64,000 nucleotides of DNA, taken from contig CAWDHW010000015.1 in assembly GCA_963802205.1 (NCBI GenBank), positions 79,048-143,047 of the forward strand. Reading direction: 5' to 3'. The notes beneath the pieces are model-generated. The model ran no database searches. It worked only from the letters and a program-made list of their open reading frames with translations, and was not told where the DNA came from. This DNA comes from DYRB01 sp963802205. GTDB taxonomy: Bacteria; Pseudomonadota; Gammaproteobacteria; Chromatiales; Chromatiaceae. Positions 1 through 8,867 of this stretch are shown one piece after another (the stretch's first letter is position 1; each line of letters begins with the position of its first letter). Made by a program: the position numbers and the translations under genes.

Positions 1-14
1 CCCCCGGCCAGGCC

Positions 15-401
15 CTAGTCGGCATCCACCGCGGCGCCAACCGACGGGCGATCCACCAATTCGACGTAGGCCATGGGGGCAGAGTCGCCGGGACGGAAAC
101 CGCACTTGAGAATGCGCAGGTAGCCGCCGGGACGGGCCTGGTAGCGCGGGCCCAACTCCAGGAACAGCTTCCCAAGCACTTCCTTGTCGCGTAGCCGCGC
201 GAAGGCTAGGCGGCGGGTGTGTACGGAGTCGATCTTCGCGAGTGTGATAAGGGGCTCGGCGACGCGCCGAAGCTCCTTGGCCTTAGGGAGGGTGGTCTTG
301 ATCAGCTCATGACGGAAGAGCGAGGCGGCCATGTTCTTGAACATGGCCTCGCGATGGGAACTGGTTCGGCTAAAGTGCTTTCCGGCTTTACGGTGACGCA
401 T
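15..401 (-). CDS. rplQ: 50S ribosomal protein L17
   Basis: Last gene of the alpha part of the ribosomal cluster. The 128-residue product begins MRHRKAGKHFSRTSSHRE, the conserved L17 amino terminus, and matches the family's usual length of about 120-130. L17 sits near the peptide exit tunnel of the 50S subunit. It lies 51 bases after rpoA on the same strand, as in other gammaproteobacteria. The end of the transcription unit and its terminator fall outside the window. Confidence 0.97.
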   Translation of the reverse strand: MRHRKAGKHFSRTSSHREAMFKNMAASLFRHELIKTTLPKAKELRRVAEPLITLAKIDSVHTRRLAFARLRDKEVLGKLFLELGPRYQARPGGYLRILKCGFRPGDSAPMAYVELVDRPSVGAAVDAD

Positions 402-452
402 GGTCCTGATTCCGAGGCTGGTACGTGCGACGCCCAGTTGGGCGCCGCTGGT

Positions 453-1466
453 TTATCTGATGCTCAACTCGTCGATGTTGTCCGGCGGCCAATTCTCTAG
501 GCGCAGACCCAGAGACAATCCCCGCAGGGCCAGCACATCCTTGATCTCGGTGAGGGATTTCTTGCCCAGATTCGGCGTCTTGAGCAATTCGACCTCGGTG
601 CGCTGAATCAAGTCACCGATCAGGTAGATGTTCTCGGCCTTAAGGCAGTTGGCGGAGCGAACGGTCAGTTCGAGATCATCCACCGGCCGCAGCAGGATCG
701 GATCGATCGGAGGCAGCGGCGCTACTCCCTCGTCCGGCCCATCGCCGATCTGTGTCCCCTCCAGGACCACAAAGCTCGACAACTGATCCCGCAAGATCGC
801 CGCCGCATGCTGAATGGCCACCTTGGGCTCCAGGGTTCCGTCGGTCTCCAGATCGATGACCAGCCTGTCAAGGTCGGTACGCTGCTCGACGCGTGCTGCC
901 TGAACCTCGATGGAGACCCGCCGCACGGGGCTGTAGGATGCATCCAGCGGCAACCTGCCGATTGGCCGCTCTTCCTCGTCCGCGACCTCGCGCTGCGTGG
1001 CCGGCTCGTAGCCGATGCCGCGGCGCACGGTCAGCGTCATGCTCAACTCGGTATCGCCGGTGATGTTTGCGATAACCAGCCCCGGGTTGGCCACTTCCGC
1101 GGCATGATCCACCGCGATGTCTGCCGCAGTCACCACGCCGGGGCCCTTTTTGGTCAGGCTGTATGTGGCCTCATCCTTGCCATGCAGAGAAATGGCCAAC
1201 TCTTTTAGATTGAGTAGGATTTCGAGCACGTCCTCCTGAACCCCATCAAGGGTTGTGTACTCATGCAATACACCTTGAATCTCTACCTCGGTGACCGCGC
1301 ATCCGGACATAGAGGAGAGGAGGATACGGCGCAGCGCATTCCCCAAGGTGTGCCCGAAACCCCTTTCGAGGGGTTCAAGGGACACCTTGGCATGATGCAC
1401 ATTGCCATCGACCGCCTCGACCCTAACAATCCGCGGTTTCAGGAACTCGCCAACAGCGTCGCCCAT
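453..1466 (-). CDS. rpoA: RNA polymerase alpha subunit
   Basis: Encodes the alpha subunit, a dimer that scaffolds beta and beta-prime and contacts activators and UP elements. The 337 residues show the amino-terminal assembly domain (about 1-235, including the LGNALRRILLSS region near 41-52) and the carboxy-terminal DNA-binding domain (about 250-325, with the NCLKAENIYLIGDL and NLGKKSLTEIK segments). Length is close to the E. coli protein (329). It lies between rpsD and rplQ, the canonical alpha-operon position, and is fully intact. Confidence 0.98.
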   Translation of the reverse strand: MGDAVGEFLKPRIVRVEAVDGNVHHAKVSLEPLERGFGHTLGNALRRILLSSMSGCAVTEVEIQGVLHEYTTLDGVQEDVLEILLNLKELAISLHGKDEATYSLTKKGPGVVTAADIAVDHAAEVANPGLVIANITGDTELSMTLTVRRGIGYEPATQREVADEEERPIGRLPLDASYSPVRRVSIEVQAARVEQRTDLDRLVIDLETDGTLEPKVAIQHAAAILRDQLSSFVVLEGTQIGDGPDEGVAPLPPIDPILLRPVDDLELTVRSANCLKAENIYLIGDLIQRTEVELLKTPNLGKKSLTEIKDVLALRGLSLGLRLENWPPDNIDELSIR

Positions 1467-1487
1467 GCAAAGAACCCCTCAGTACCC

Positions 1488-2108
1488 TTACTTCGAGTAC
1501 AACTCGACGATGAGTGACTCATTGATGTCGGCCGGCAGATCGGAGCGATCCGGCATGCGCTTGAAGACACCCCTGAGGCCCTTCGTGTCTACCTCCACCC
1601 AGTCCGGGAAGCCATACTGCTCCGCCAAGGCTACGGCGCTCTGGATCCGCACCTGCTTCTTGGCCTTCTCGCGGACCTCGATGACGTCCTCGGCGCTGAC
1701 AAGGAAGGACGCGATGTTCACCGTACGTCCGTTGACATGAATGCTGCGGTGACTTACCAACTGCCGCGCCTCGGCCCGGGTCGCCCCGAAACCCATCCGG
1801 TAGACGACGTTGTCCAGGCGGCTCTCCAAGAGTTGGAGCAGGTTCTCGCCTGTCGCACCCTTAGCCTGCGCCGCCTTCTTGTAATAGTTGCTGAACTGCC
1901 GCTCCATCACGCCATAAAGCCGGCGAACTTTCTGCTTCTCGCGCAACTGGACACCATAGTCCGACACCCGCCGGCGACGATCACCGACTTGGCCGGGGAC
2001 CTTCTCCAGGTTGCATTTGGTATCAAGGGAGCGCGCACGACTCTTGAGCGAGAGGTCGGTCCCCTCACGGCGCGCCAGCTTACAGGTAGGGCCAATGTAC
2101 CTTGCCAT
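1488..2108 (-). CDS. rpsD: 30S ribosomal protein S4
   Basis: S4 is a primary 16S rRNA binder and, in enterobacteria, the translational repressor of the alpha operon. I place the start at MARYIGPTCKLARREG, giving 206 residues like the E. coli protein; an upstream in-frame start would add 17 residues not seen in the family. The S4 RNA-binding domain (about 95-160, with SRLDNVVYRMGFG) is clear. It lies 20 bases after rpsK. Confidence 0.97.
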   Translation of the reverse strand: MARYIGPTCKLARREGTDLSLKSRARSLDTKCNLEKVPGQVGDRRRRVSDYGVQLREKQKVRRLYGVMERQFSNYYKKAAQAKGATGENLLQLLESRLDNVVYRMGFGATRAEARQLVSHRSIHVNGRTVNIASFLVSAEDVIEVREKAKKQVRIQSAVALAEQYGFPDWVEVDTKGLRGVFKRMPDRSDLPADINESLIVELYSK

Positions 2109-2128
2109 GTCTCGTTCCTGCTCGAATC

Positions 2129-2515
2129 TCAGACCCGCCGCTTCTTGGGCGGGCGGCAACCATTATGCGGAATGGGCGTCACATCGGTGATGCTCGTGAT
2201 CTTGAAGCCCGCGTTATTCAGTGCCCGCACGGCCGACTCACGACCAGGGCCTGGACCCTTGACGTTTACGTCCAGGTTGCGGACACCGAACTCCTTGACG
2301 GCCTGACCGGCACGGTCGGCAGCGACCTGTGCGGCAAACGGCGTGCTCTTGCGAGACCCGCGGAAACCCGACCCACCTGAGGTCGCCCAGGCAAGCGTAT
2401 TGCCCTGACGATCAGTGATGGTGATGATGGTGTTGTTGAATGAGGCGTGGACATGGGCAACCCCATCCGCGACCTGCTTCTTGACCTTCTTGCGAACTCG
2501 AGTGGGTTTTGCCAT
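2129..2515 (-). CDS. rpsK: 30S ribosomal protein S11
   Basis: Component of the 30S platform. The 128-residue product carries the diagnostic AHVHASFNNTIITITDRQGN segment (about 20-39) and the carboxy-terminal DVTPIPHNGCRPPKKRRV signature. Length equals the family norm (129 in E. coli). It lies between rpsM and rpsD in the alpha gene order. Confidence 0.98.
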   Translation of the reverse strand: MAKPTRVRKKVKKQVADGVAHVHASFNNTIITITDRQGNTLAWATSGGSGFRGSRKSTPFAAQVAADRAGQAVKEFGVRNLDVNVKGPGPGRESAVRALNNAGFKITSITDVTPIPHNGCRPPKKRRV

Positions 2516-2563
2516 CAGCCTCTACCAAGGATGGGTGCGTACACGCGTGGTGTCTCCGCCAAT

Positions 2564-2920
2564 TTACTTTCTGACCGGGCGCCGGGGGCCCTTACGGGTG
2601 CGTGCGTTAGTACGCGTGCGCTGGCCCCGCAATGGCAGACCGCGGCGATGGCGGATCCCGCGATTGCAGCCAAGATCCATCAGGCGCTTGATATTCATGG
2701 AAACTTCACGCCGAAGATCGCCTTCGACGGTGAACTTTGCGACCTCGGAGCGGATGCGTTCCACCTCTTCCTCGGTCATCTGCTGAAGCTTGGCCGCTGG
2801 GCTAACGCCCGCCGCCGCGCAGATCTGGTTGGCGCGGGTACGGCCAATGCCGTAGATCGCCGTCAAAGCGACGACCGCGTGTTTCCTGTCAGGAATGTTG
2901 ACACCGGCGATACGGGCCAT
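2564..2920 (-). CDS. rpsM: 30S ribosomal protein S13
   Basis: 30S head protein contacting the P-site tRNA and the 50S bridge B1. It starts MARIAGVNIPDRKHAVVALT and has the helix-two-turn-helix YGIGRTRA region near 24-31 plus the basic tail RGQRTRTNARTRKGPRRPVRK. The 118 residues match E. coli S13. First gene of the alpha block, after rpmJ. Confidence 0.98.
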   Translation of the reverse strand: MARIAGVNIPDRKHAVVALTAIYGIGRTRANQICAAAGVSPAAKLQQMTEEEVERIRSEVAKFTVEGDLRREVSMNIKRLMDLGCNRGIRHRRGLPLRGQRTRTNARTRKGPRRPVRK

Positions 2921-3025
2921 GCTCTTTAAATCTCCGAGATCTCAGAAGGATGTCCCGCTCGCGGGAACTGCGTAGTCTAACAACTTGGCGTTCAGAGTCA
3001 ACGCATAAAGCTGGCTGACGCGGGA

Positions 3026-3139
3026 TCAGCCCTGCTTTTGCTTGTGCCGCGGGTCTTTGCAGATCACCCGCACGATGCCGTTGCGACGGACGATCTTGCA
3101 GTTACGGCAGACCTTCTTCACAGAGGCGCGCACTTTCAT
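3026..3139 (-). CDS. rpmJ: 50S ribosomal protein L36, zinc-ribbon type
   Basis: A very short gene of 37 codons that reads MKVRASVKKVCRNCKIVRRN and ends in KDPRHKQKQG. Cys11, Cys14, Cys27 and His33 form the zinc-binding set, so this is the C+ (zinc-containing) version of L36. Its place between secY and rpsM is the standard one in the spc/alpha junction. Confidence 0.96.
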   Translation of the reverse strand: MKVRASVKKVCRNCKIVRRNGIVRVICKDPRHKQKQG

Positions 3140-3186
3140 AGCCTATTCTCCAATAACAATGTGGCTGGGTACGGCTGCGACTTCGG

Positions 3187-4536
3187 TCAGCGCAGCAAGC
3201 CGCCGCCCGGGGCCTTGAGGTTGGCCTTTTTCATGAGGCCCTCATACTGGTGGGACATGAGGTGTGCCTGGACCTGGGCCATGAAATCCATGACCACAAC
3301 CACGATGATCAGCAGCGAGGTCCCGCCGAAGTAGAACGGCACGTTCCAGCCCACGATCAGGAACTCCGGCAGGAGGCAGACCGCGGTGATATACAGGGCA
3401 CCCACCGCGGTGAGGCGGGTCATGACCGTATCGATGTAGCGAGCCGTTTGTTCCCCCGGGCGTATCCCGGGGATGAAAGCGCCCGAACGCTTGAGATTGT
3501 CTGCCGTCTCCTTGGCATTGAACACTAAGGCCGTGTAAAAGAAGCAGAAGAAGATGATCGCCAGGGAATAAGCGAGCACATACACCGGCTCTCCCGGGGA
3601 CAGCTTGCTGGTGATGTCGGAGACCCAGCGAAACCCCTCGGATTGGCCCAGCCATTGCCCGATGGTGCCCGGGAACAGCAGGATACTGGAAGCAAAGATT
3701 GGTGGAATGACGCCTGCCATATTGATCTTGAGCGGCAGGTGGGTGCTCTGGGCCGCCATCATCTTGCGCCCCTGCTGTCGCCTGGCGTAGTTGACGGTGA
3801 TCCGCCGCTGACCGCGTTCGACGAAGACCACGAAGGCCGTCACTGCCAGCGCCAGGGCAAACAGCACCAGCACCGCCAAGGCGTTCATCTCCCCCGTTTC
3901 CACCAGGCGCAGGGTCCCACCAATGGCCGCGGGCAGACCCGCGACGATGCCGGAAAAGATGATCAGGGAGATGCCGTTACCGATACCCCGCTCTGTGATC
4001 TGCTCGCCGAGCCACATCAGAAACATGGTTCCAGTCACCAGAGACACCGCCGCGGTGAACACAAACCCGTAGCCGGACTGGACAACGATTGCAGAACCGC
4101 CAACAGACTGTCCTTGCAAGGCGATGGCAATCCCTGCGGATTGGAAGGCCGCCAGCCCCACGGTACCGTAGCGGGTGTACTGAGTGATCTTGCGCCGACC
4201 TGACTCACCCTCCTTCTTGAGCTGTTCGAGCTGCGGTATGACCGAGGTCATGAGCTGCACAATGATAGAGGCGGAGATATAGGGCATGACACCCAGGGCA
4301 AAGAGGCTGGCCCGCTCCAGGGCACCGCCCGAGAACATGTTGAACATGTCCAACATGCTGCCGCCCTGCTGGAACAGGGCCGCCAACGCATCGGGATTCA
4401 CACCCGGGACTGGAATGAAGGTCCCAATGCGGTACACAAGCAGCGCGCCGAGGACAAAGAACAGCCGCTGGCGCAGCTCCGTGAGCCGCCCCATGCCGCC
4501 GATTGCCTCGGCGATGGAGGAGGTGTTGCCGGCCAT
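3187..4536 (-). CDS. secY: Sec translocon channel subunit SecY
   Basis: Central channel of the general secretory translocase in the inner membrane. I start at MAGNTSSIAEAIGGM (449 residues); an upstream in-frame start would add 21 unlikely residues. Ten hydrophobic segments are visible, the plug-region motif (FNMFSGGALERASLFALGVMPYIS, about 66-89, quoted here in two halves: FNMFSGGALERA and SLFALGVMPYIS) and the basic cytoplasmic loop with NVPFYFGGTSLLI near the end. It follows rplO with a 16-base gap, as in the spc operon. Its partner secE is at 30726-31103. Confidence 0.98.
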   Translation of the reverse strand: MAGNTSSIAEAIGGMGRLTELRQRLFFVLGALLVYRIGTFIPVPGVNPDALAALFQQGGSMLDMFNMFSGGALERASLFALGVMPYISASIIVQLMTSVIPQLEQLKKEGESGRRKITQYTRYGTVGLAAFQSAGIAIALQGQSVGGSAIVVQSGYGFVFTAAVSLVTGTMFLMWLGEQITERGIGNGISLIIFSGIVAGLPAAIGGTLRLVETGEMNALAVLVLFALALAVTAFVVFVERGQRRITVNYARRQQGRKMMAAQSTHLPLKINMAGVIPPIFASSILLFPGTIGQWLGQSEGFRWVSDITSKLSPGEPVYVLAYSLAIIFFCFFYTALVFNAKETADNLKRSGAFIPGIRPGEQTARYIDTVMTRLTAVGALYITAVCLLPEFLIVGWNVPFYFGGTSLLIIVVVVMDFMAQVQAHLMSHQYEGLMKKANLKAPGGGLLR

Positions 4537-4552
4537 ATGCTGTGGTTCCTGC

Positions 4553-4987
4553 CTAGTCTTCGACCTTGCCGCCCGCTGCCTCGATGGCGGCGCGAGCACC
4601 CTTGGTCACAGCCACGCCACGGACGGTCACCGCCCGCTCGATGGTCCCGGCCAGGATGATCTTGACCATGCGCGTCTCGCCGCAGACCAGACCCGAGCCT
4701 ACCAAGGCCGCCAGATCGATGACGTCGCCTGCGACCTTGGACAACTCGTGAAGGCGGATCTCGTCCTTCCCCGCAGCGGTCCGGGAGCGGAAACCGACTT
4801 TGGGGAGCCGACGCTGCAGGGGCATCTGGCCGCCCTCGAAGCCGACCTTGTGGTAGCCGCCGGCACGGGAGGTCTGACCCTTGTGTCCACGCCCACCGGT
4901 CTTGCCCAGCCCGCTGCCGATGCCGCGGCCGAGACGCTTGCCGGGGCGCTTGCTGCCCGGGTTGGGTTGCAGATTATTAAGACGCAT
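4553..4987 (-). CDS. rplO: 50S ribosomal protein L15
   Basis: 144-residue late-assembly 50S protein. The amino terminus MRLNNLQPNPGSKRPGKRLG and the glycine/arginine-rich RGIGSGLGKTGGRGHKGQ segment are the family signature. Its start overlaps the last 11 bases of rpmD, suggesting translational coupling. Confidence 0.97.
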   Translation of the reverse strand: MRLNNLQPNPGSKRPGKRLGRGIGSGLGKTGGRGHKGQTSRAGGYHKVGFEGGQMPLQRRLPKVGFRSRTAAGKDEIRLHELSKVAGDVIDLAALVGSGLVCGETRMVKIILAGTIERAVTVRGVAVTKGARAAIEAAGGKVED

Positions 4988-5180
4988 TGGCGGAGTCCCC
5001 CAGGATCTTGACCATATAGGAGACCTTGTTCACCATCCCTCGCGTGCAGGGGGTGTCCTCGACCTCTACGACCTGATGCATCCGCCGCAACCCCAGGCCA
5101 CGCACCGTGGCCATGTGGGCGGGCAGGCGCCCGTAAGCGCTGCGCACCAGGGTGACCTTCATCATTTGTTTGTCGGCCAT
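4977..5180 (-). CDS. rpmD: 50S ribosomal protein L30
   Basis: 67-residue L30 (59 in E. coli); core MKVTLVRSAYGRLPAHMATV and LGLRRMHQVVEVEDTP match the family. The extra length comes from MADKQM at the amino terminus and a short carboxy-terminal tail; an internal start at the second or third Met is possible. It lies 3 bases from rpsE and overlaps rplO. Confidence 0.95.
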   Translation of the reverse strand: MADKQMMKVTLVRSAYGRLPAHMATVRGLGLRRMHQVVEVEDTPCTRGMVNKVSYMVKILGDSANAS

Positions 5181-5183
5181 GGC

Positions 5184-5690
5184 TTACCCCAGGATCTCTT
5201 CGACGGTCTTGCCGCGCTTGGCGGCAACGCTGGCAGCATCGGTCATCTGCTTGAGGCCGGCCACGGTAGCGCGAACGACGTTGATCGGGTTGTTGGTCCC
5301 GATGCACTTGGCCAGCACGTTCTGCACCCCGACGACCTCGAACACGGCGCGCATGGCACCGCCAGCGATGATCCCGGTACCCTCGGAGGCTGGCTGCATA
5401 TGCACCTTGGCCGCACCGTGGTTACCGATCATGGGGTACTGAAGCGTCGAGCCGTTGAGCTTGACGTCGATCATCCCCTTGCGCGCGGCCTCCATGGCCT
5501 TCTGGATGGCCACGGGGACCTCGCGGGCCTTGCCGGTCCCGAAGCCGACGCGGCCCTTGCCATCGCCGACCACCGCCAGGGCGGCGAAGCCGAACTGGCG
5601 TCCACCCTTGACTACCTTGGCGACGCGGTTGACCGCCACCAGCTTTTCGAGAAACTCGTCGCCTTCCGGCTTCGGATTGTAATTCGACAT
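5184..5690 (-). CDS. rpsE: 30S ribosomal protein S5
   Basis: 168-residue protein of the mRNA entry pore, important for decoding accuracy. The double-stranded-RNA-binding-like amino domain (LEKLVAVNRVAKVVKGGRQF, about 14-33) and the GTGIIAGGAMRAVFEVVGV loop (about 104-122) are conserved. Placed between rplR and rpmD as in the spc operon. Confidence 0.98.
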   Translation of the reverse strand: MSNYNPKPEGDEFLEKLVAVNRVAKVVKGGRQFGFAALAVVGDGKGRVGFGTGKAREVPVAIQKAMEAARKGMIDVKLNGSTLQYPMIGNHGAAKVHMQPASEGTGIIAGGAMRAVFEVVGVQNVLAKCIGTNNPINVVRATVAGLKQMTDAASVAAKRGKTVEEILG

Positions 5691-5717
5691 CTCTTGCGCC
5701 CCTAGCTGTGGCAGGCC

Positions 5718-6074
5718 CTAGAATTGGAGACCGTTTTCGCGGGCCGCATCGGCCAGGGCCTTGAGCCGGCCATGGTAGCGGAACCCTGAACGATCGAACG
5801 CGACCTTTTCGACACCGGCAGAGCGCGCACGCTCTGCAATCGCACGACCGATGACGACAGCCGCAGCGACGTTGCCCGTATGCCCGTCGATGGACTCGCG
5901 TAACGCCTTTTCCACCGTCGAGGCACTGGCCACGACGCTGCCACCCCCGGGGGCGATGATCTGCGCATACATATGCCTGGGCGTGCGATAGATGCAGAGT
6001 CGGAAGGCCCCCAACTCGCGGATCTTGGCGCGGGCCCGAGCGGCCCGGCGCAGTCGGCTTTGCTTCTTGTCCAT
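5718..6074 (-). CDS. rplR: 50S ribosomal protein L18
   Basis: 118-residue 5S rRNA-binding protein. It begins MDKKQSRLRRAARARAKIRE and ends in the typical FDRSGFRYHGRLKALADAAR region. Length as in E. coli (117). With L5 and L25 (rplY at 38266-38874) it forms the 5S RNP. Confidence 0.97.
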   Translation of the reverse strand: MDKKQSRLRRAARARAKIRELGAFRLCIYRTPRHMYAQIIAPGGGSVVASASTVEKALRESIDGHTGNVAAAVVIGRAIAERARSAGVEKVAFDRSGFRYHGRLKALADAARENGLQF

Positions 6075-6085
6075 CTGACAGACCC

Positions 6086-6619
6086 CTACTTCTTCTTGGC
6101 TTCTTTGCGCAGGACGACCTCGTCCGAGTACCGCACACCCTTGCCCTTGTAAGGCTCCGGGGGCCGATACGCTCGGATTTCCGCGGCGACCTGACCGACC
6201 CGCTGTTTGTCGGTGCCGGAGATCACAATCTCCGTCTGAGTCGGTGTCGCCGCGGTGATGCCCGCAGGGACCTGATAGTCCACCGGATGGGAAAAACCCA
6301 GGCTCAAGCTCAACACGTCCCCCTTGGCGGCGGCACGGTAACCGACCCCGACCAGGTTCAGCTTGCGCACGAATCCGTCACTGACCCCGGTGACCATATT
6401 CGCCAGCACGGCGCGTGCGGTCCCCGCCTGCGCCCAGGACTGTGGGTCCTCGGTGACCGGAGTAACTTTGAGCACCCCGTCTTCCTGCTGTATGGCGACC
6501 TTGGCGTTCATGGTGTGGCTGAGCTGTCCCTTGGGACCCTTGATCGTCACGGCCTGGCCGGCGATCTCAACGGTGACCTTGGCCGGAACCGGCACAGGTC
6601 GCTTTGCGACTCTTGACAT
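6086..6619 (-). CDS. rplF: 50S ribosomal protein L6
   Basis: 177-residue protein near the sarcin-ricin region and factor-binding site. It starts MSRVAKRPVPVPAKVTVEI and has the two repeated L6 folds; the carboxy-terminal YRPPEPYKGKGVRYSDEVV block is the family signature. Gene sits 13 bases after rpsH. Confidence 0.98.
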   Translation of the reverse strand: MSRVAKRPVPVPAKVTVEIAGQAVTIKGPKGQLSHTMNAKVAIQQEDGVLKVTPVTEDPQSWAQAGTARAVLANMVTGVSDGFVRKLNLVGVGYRAAAKGDVLSLSLGFSHPVDYQVPAGITAATPTQTEIVISGTDKQRVGQVAAEIRAYRPPEPYKGKGVRYSDEVVLRKEAKKK

Positions 6620-6632
6620 GTCGGTGCTCCCT

Positions 6633-7034
6633 TTAGGCCACGAACGCCAGGATCTCGCCGCCGTAACCAGCCTTGCGGGCCGCCCGGTCGGTCATCAGAC
6701 CCTGAGAGGTGGAAACGATGGCAACCCCGAGGCCACCCTGGACCTTCGGCAGTTCATCCTTGTTGCGGTAGATACGCAGACCAGGGCGGGAGACCCGCTT
6801 GATGGTCTCGATGACCGGCCGACCGCGGAAATACTTGAGTTTCAGGACAAGCTGCGGCTTGACGGGGTCAACGGAGGAATCCACGCTCGCCTCGGCGATG
6901 TAGCCCTCTTCTTTGAGCAGATTGGCAATGGCCAGCTTCTGCTTGGACGAGGGCATGTGAATGGTGACCTTACCGCGAATCTGCGCGTTGCGGATGCGTG
7001 TCAGCATGTCCGCAATGGGATCCGACATACTCAT
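6633..7034 (-). CDS. rpsH: 30S ribosomal protein S8
   Basis: 133-residue primary 16S-binding protein and, in E. coli, the repressor of the spc operon. It begins MSMSDPIADMLTRIRNAQ (a second start two codons later is possible) and ends in the conserved GLGVAIVSTSQGLMTDRAAR / GGEILAFVA region. A 130-base gap separates it from rpsN; that gap contains GC-rich inverted segments but no clear S8 target that I can identify. Confidence 0.98.
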   Translation of the reverse strand: MSMSDPIADMLTRIRNAQIRGKVTIHMPSSKQKLAIANLLKEEGYIAEASVDSSVDPVKPQLVLKLKYFRGRPVIETIKRVSRPGLRIYRNKDELPKVQGGLGVAIVSTSQGLMTDRAARKAGYGGEILAFVA

Positions 7035-7164
7035 ATTGGGCTCCTTAGGGTCAGGCCACTGAAGATCAGTGCGATACCCGGTGTTGGCCCCGAGGCCGGG
7101 GCCGATAAAGTGGGGCCGGGCCTATGACCCGGACTCCTTTGGACCAGCGTGTGCGGTGCGGCTG

Positions 7165-7470
7165 TTACCAGCTCGCCTTGACCACACCGGGGACGTCACC
7201 GCGCATCACCGCCTCGCGCAGCTTGTTCCGGCCCAGGCCGAACTTCCGATAAACGCCATGCGGGCGACCGGTAATCCGGCACCGGCGCCGCTGGCGCATC
7301 GGACTCGCATCCCGCGGCAGCTTCGCCAAGGCCAGGACGGCCGCATCGACCTCTTCGGGCGTGGCCTTGCGGTCCGCAATCCGCGCCTTGATCGCTGCGC
7401 GCTTGGTCGCGTACTTGGCGGCGACCGCGACACGCTTGAGGTCGCGGTTGATCATGCTCTTCTTGGCCAT
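7165..7470 (-). CDS. rpsN: 30S ribosomal protein S14
   Basis: 101-residue long-form S14 of the 30S head. It lacks the CxxC zinc pairs, so it is the zinc-independent (C-) type usual in gammaproteobacteria. MAKKSMINRDLKRV at the start and RITGRPHGVYRKFGLGRN near the end are diagnostic. It lies 12 bases after rplE. Confidence 0.97.
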   Translation of the reverse strand: MAKKSMINRDLKRVAVAAKYATKRAAIKARIADRKATPEEVDAAVLALAKLPRDASPMRQRRRCRITGRPHGVYRKFGLGRNKLREAVMRGDVPGVVKASW

Positions 7471-7482
7471 AGTCTTAGTCTT

Positions 7483-8022
7483 TCAGGTCCGGAAAGGAAA
7501 CTTGAACGCCTCGAGCAGGGCGCGCGCTTCGGCGTCCGTCTTGGCGGTGGTGGTGATGGTAATGTCCATACCACGCAGGGCATCGATCTTGTCGTAATCG
7601 ATCTCCGGGAACACGATCTGCTCCTTGAGGCCCAGGGAGTAGTTACCCCGACCATCGAATGCCTTTGCGCTCATTCCGCGAAAGTCGCGTATACGGGGGA
7701 TGGCGACATTGATCAGGCGATCAAGGAACTCGTACATCCGCTCGCGCCTCAGGGTCACCTTGCACCCAACAGGCCAGCCCTCGCGAACCTTGAAGGCCGC
7801 AACCGAGATCCGGGCGTGGGTGACGATGGGCTGCTGCCCGGACAGGGAGCGCAGGTCGGAGACCGCGTGCTCCAGGACTTTCTTGTCCGCGATGGCTTCA
7901 CCCACACCCATGTTAATGGTGATCTTTTGGATCCGCGGAACCTGCATGGCACTTTTGTAGCCGAAGCGCTCCTTGAGTTCCCCGGCGAACTGGTCGCGGT
8001 ACATGGACTGCAATCTAGACAT
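7483..8022 (-). CDS. rplE: 50S ribosomal protein L5
   Basis: 5S rRNA-binding protein at the central protuberance. The start at MSRLQSMYRDQFAGEL gives 179 residues, the E. coli length, and is preceded by AGGAG six bases upstream; a TTG start six codons earlier would overlap rplX and is less likely. The GYPIGCKVTLR-like GWPVGCKVTLRRERM and FPEIDYDKIDALRGMDITI segments are conserved. Confidence 0.97.
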   Translation of the reverse strand: MSRLQSMYRDQFAGELKERFGYKSAMQVPRIQKITINMGVGEAIADKKVLEHAVSDLRSLSGQQPIVTHARISVAAFKVREGWPVGCKVTLRRERMYEFLDRLINVAIPRIRDFRGMSAKAFDGRGNYSLGLKEQIVFPEIDYDKIDALRGMDITITTTAKTDAEARALLEAFKFPFRT

Positions 8023-8036
8023 GACGGGCTCCTGAC

Positions 8037-8354
8037 TCAAACATCGACCACTTCGCCGTCGGACTTGAAGACGCGCACCTTGCGCCCGTCCTCGAGGATT
8101 TTGAAACCGACGCGGTCCGCCTTACCCGCCTGCGGGTTAAACAGCCCGACGTTGGAAACATGAAGCGGCATTTCCTTGTCAATAATGCCGCCCGCCTCGC
8201 CGCGCTGCGGATTTCCCTTCTGGTGCTTCTTCACCAGATTGACGTTTTCGACCAGGAGCCGCTCGTCATCGACGACGCGCAACACAGTGCCGCGCTTGCC
8301 CCTGTCCTTACCGGTGAGAATGACCACGTCATCCCCTTTCTTGATCTTACGCAT
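8037..8354 (-). CDS. rplX: 50S ribosomal protein L24
   Basis: 105-residue assembly initiator of the 50S subunit. The KOW motif (KKGDDVVILTGKDRGKRGTV, about 5-24) is complete and the PLHVSNVGLFNPQAGKADRV block is typical. It lies between rplN and rplE. Confidence 0.97.
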   Translation of the reverse strand: MRKIKKGDDVVILTGKDRGKRGTVLRVVDDERLLVENVNLVKKHQKGNPQRGEAGGIIDKEMPLHVSNVGLFNPQAGKADRVGFKILEDGRKVRVFKSDGEVVDV

Positions 8355-8414
8355 GACCCGACACCCTCAACGAACCTATGGCAACGAACCTTTGGCGTCA
8401 CAGAACCCGCGGGC

Positions 8415-8783
8415 CTAGAGCACTTCCGGCGCGAGCGAGATGATCTTCATAAAGCGCTCACCGCGCAGCTCCCTGGTCACGGGCCCGAAAATACGGGTAC
8501 CAATGGGCTGGAGCTGGTTGTTGAGCAGTACCGCGGCATTGCCGTCGAAGCGAATCAGGGAGCCGTCCGGCCGACGCACGCCCTTGGTAGTCCGTACCAC
8601 TACGGCGTTGAACACATCGCCCTTCTTTACCTTGCCGCGCGGGATGGCATCCTTGACGGTAACCTTGATTACGTCGCCGATGCCGGCATAGCGCCGGTGA
8701 GAGCCCCCGAGCACTTTGATGCACTGCACACGCTTGGCACCGCTATTGTCGGCGCAGCTCAGATTGGTCTGCATCTGGATCAT
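8415..8783 (-). CDS. rplN: 50S ribosomal protein L14
   Basis: 122-residue intersubunit-bridge protein. It starts MIQMQTNLSCADNSGAKRVQ and has VTVKDAIPRGKVKKGDV and RIFGPVTRELRGERFMKIIS, the family hallmarks. First spc gene, 84 bases after rpsQ. Confidence 0.98.
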   Translation of the reverse strand: MIQMQTNLSCADNSGAKRVQCIKVLGGSHRRYAGIGDVIKVTVKDAIPRGKVKKGDVFNAVVVRTTKGVRRPDGSLIRFDGNAAVLLNNQLQPIGTRIFGPVTRELRGERFMKIISLAPEVL

Positions 8784-8867
8784 GTTCTTTTCCTAAAACT
8801 CATGCCGGCGACTGCGCCGAGAATGGGCGACAAATTGTCTGCACGCCTTGGTCATACCGTAGCGAAT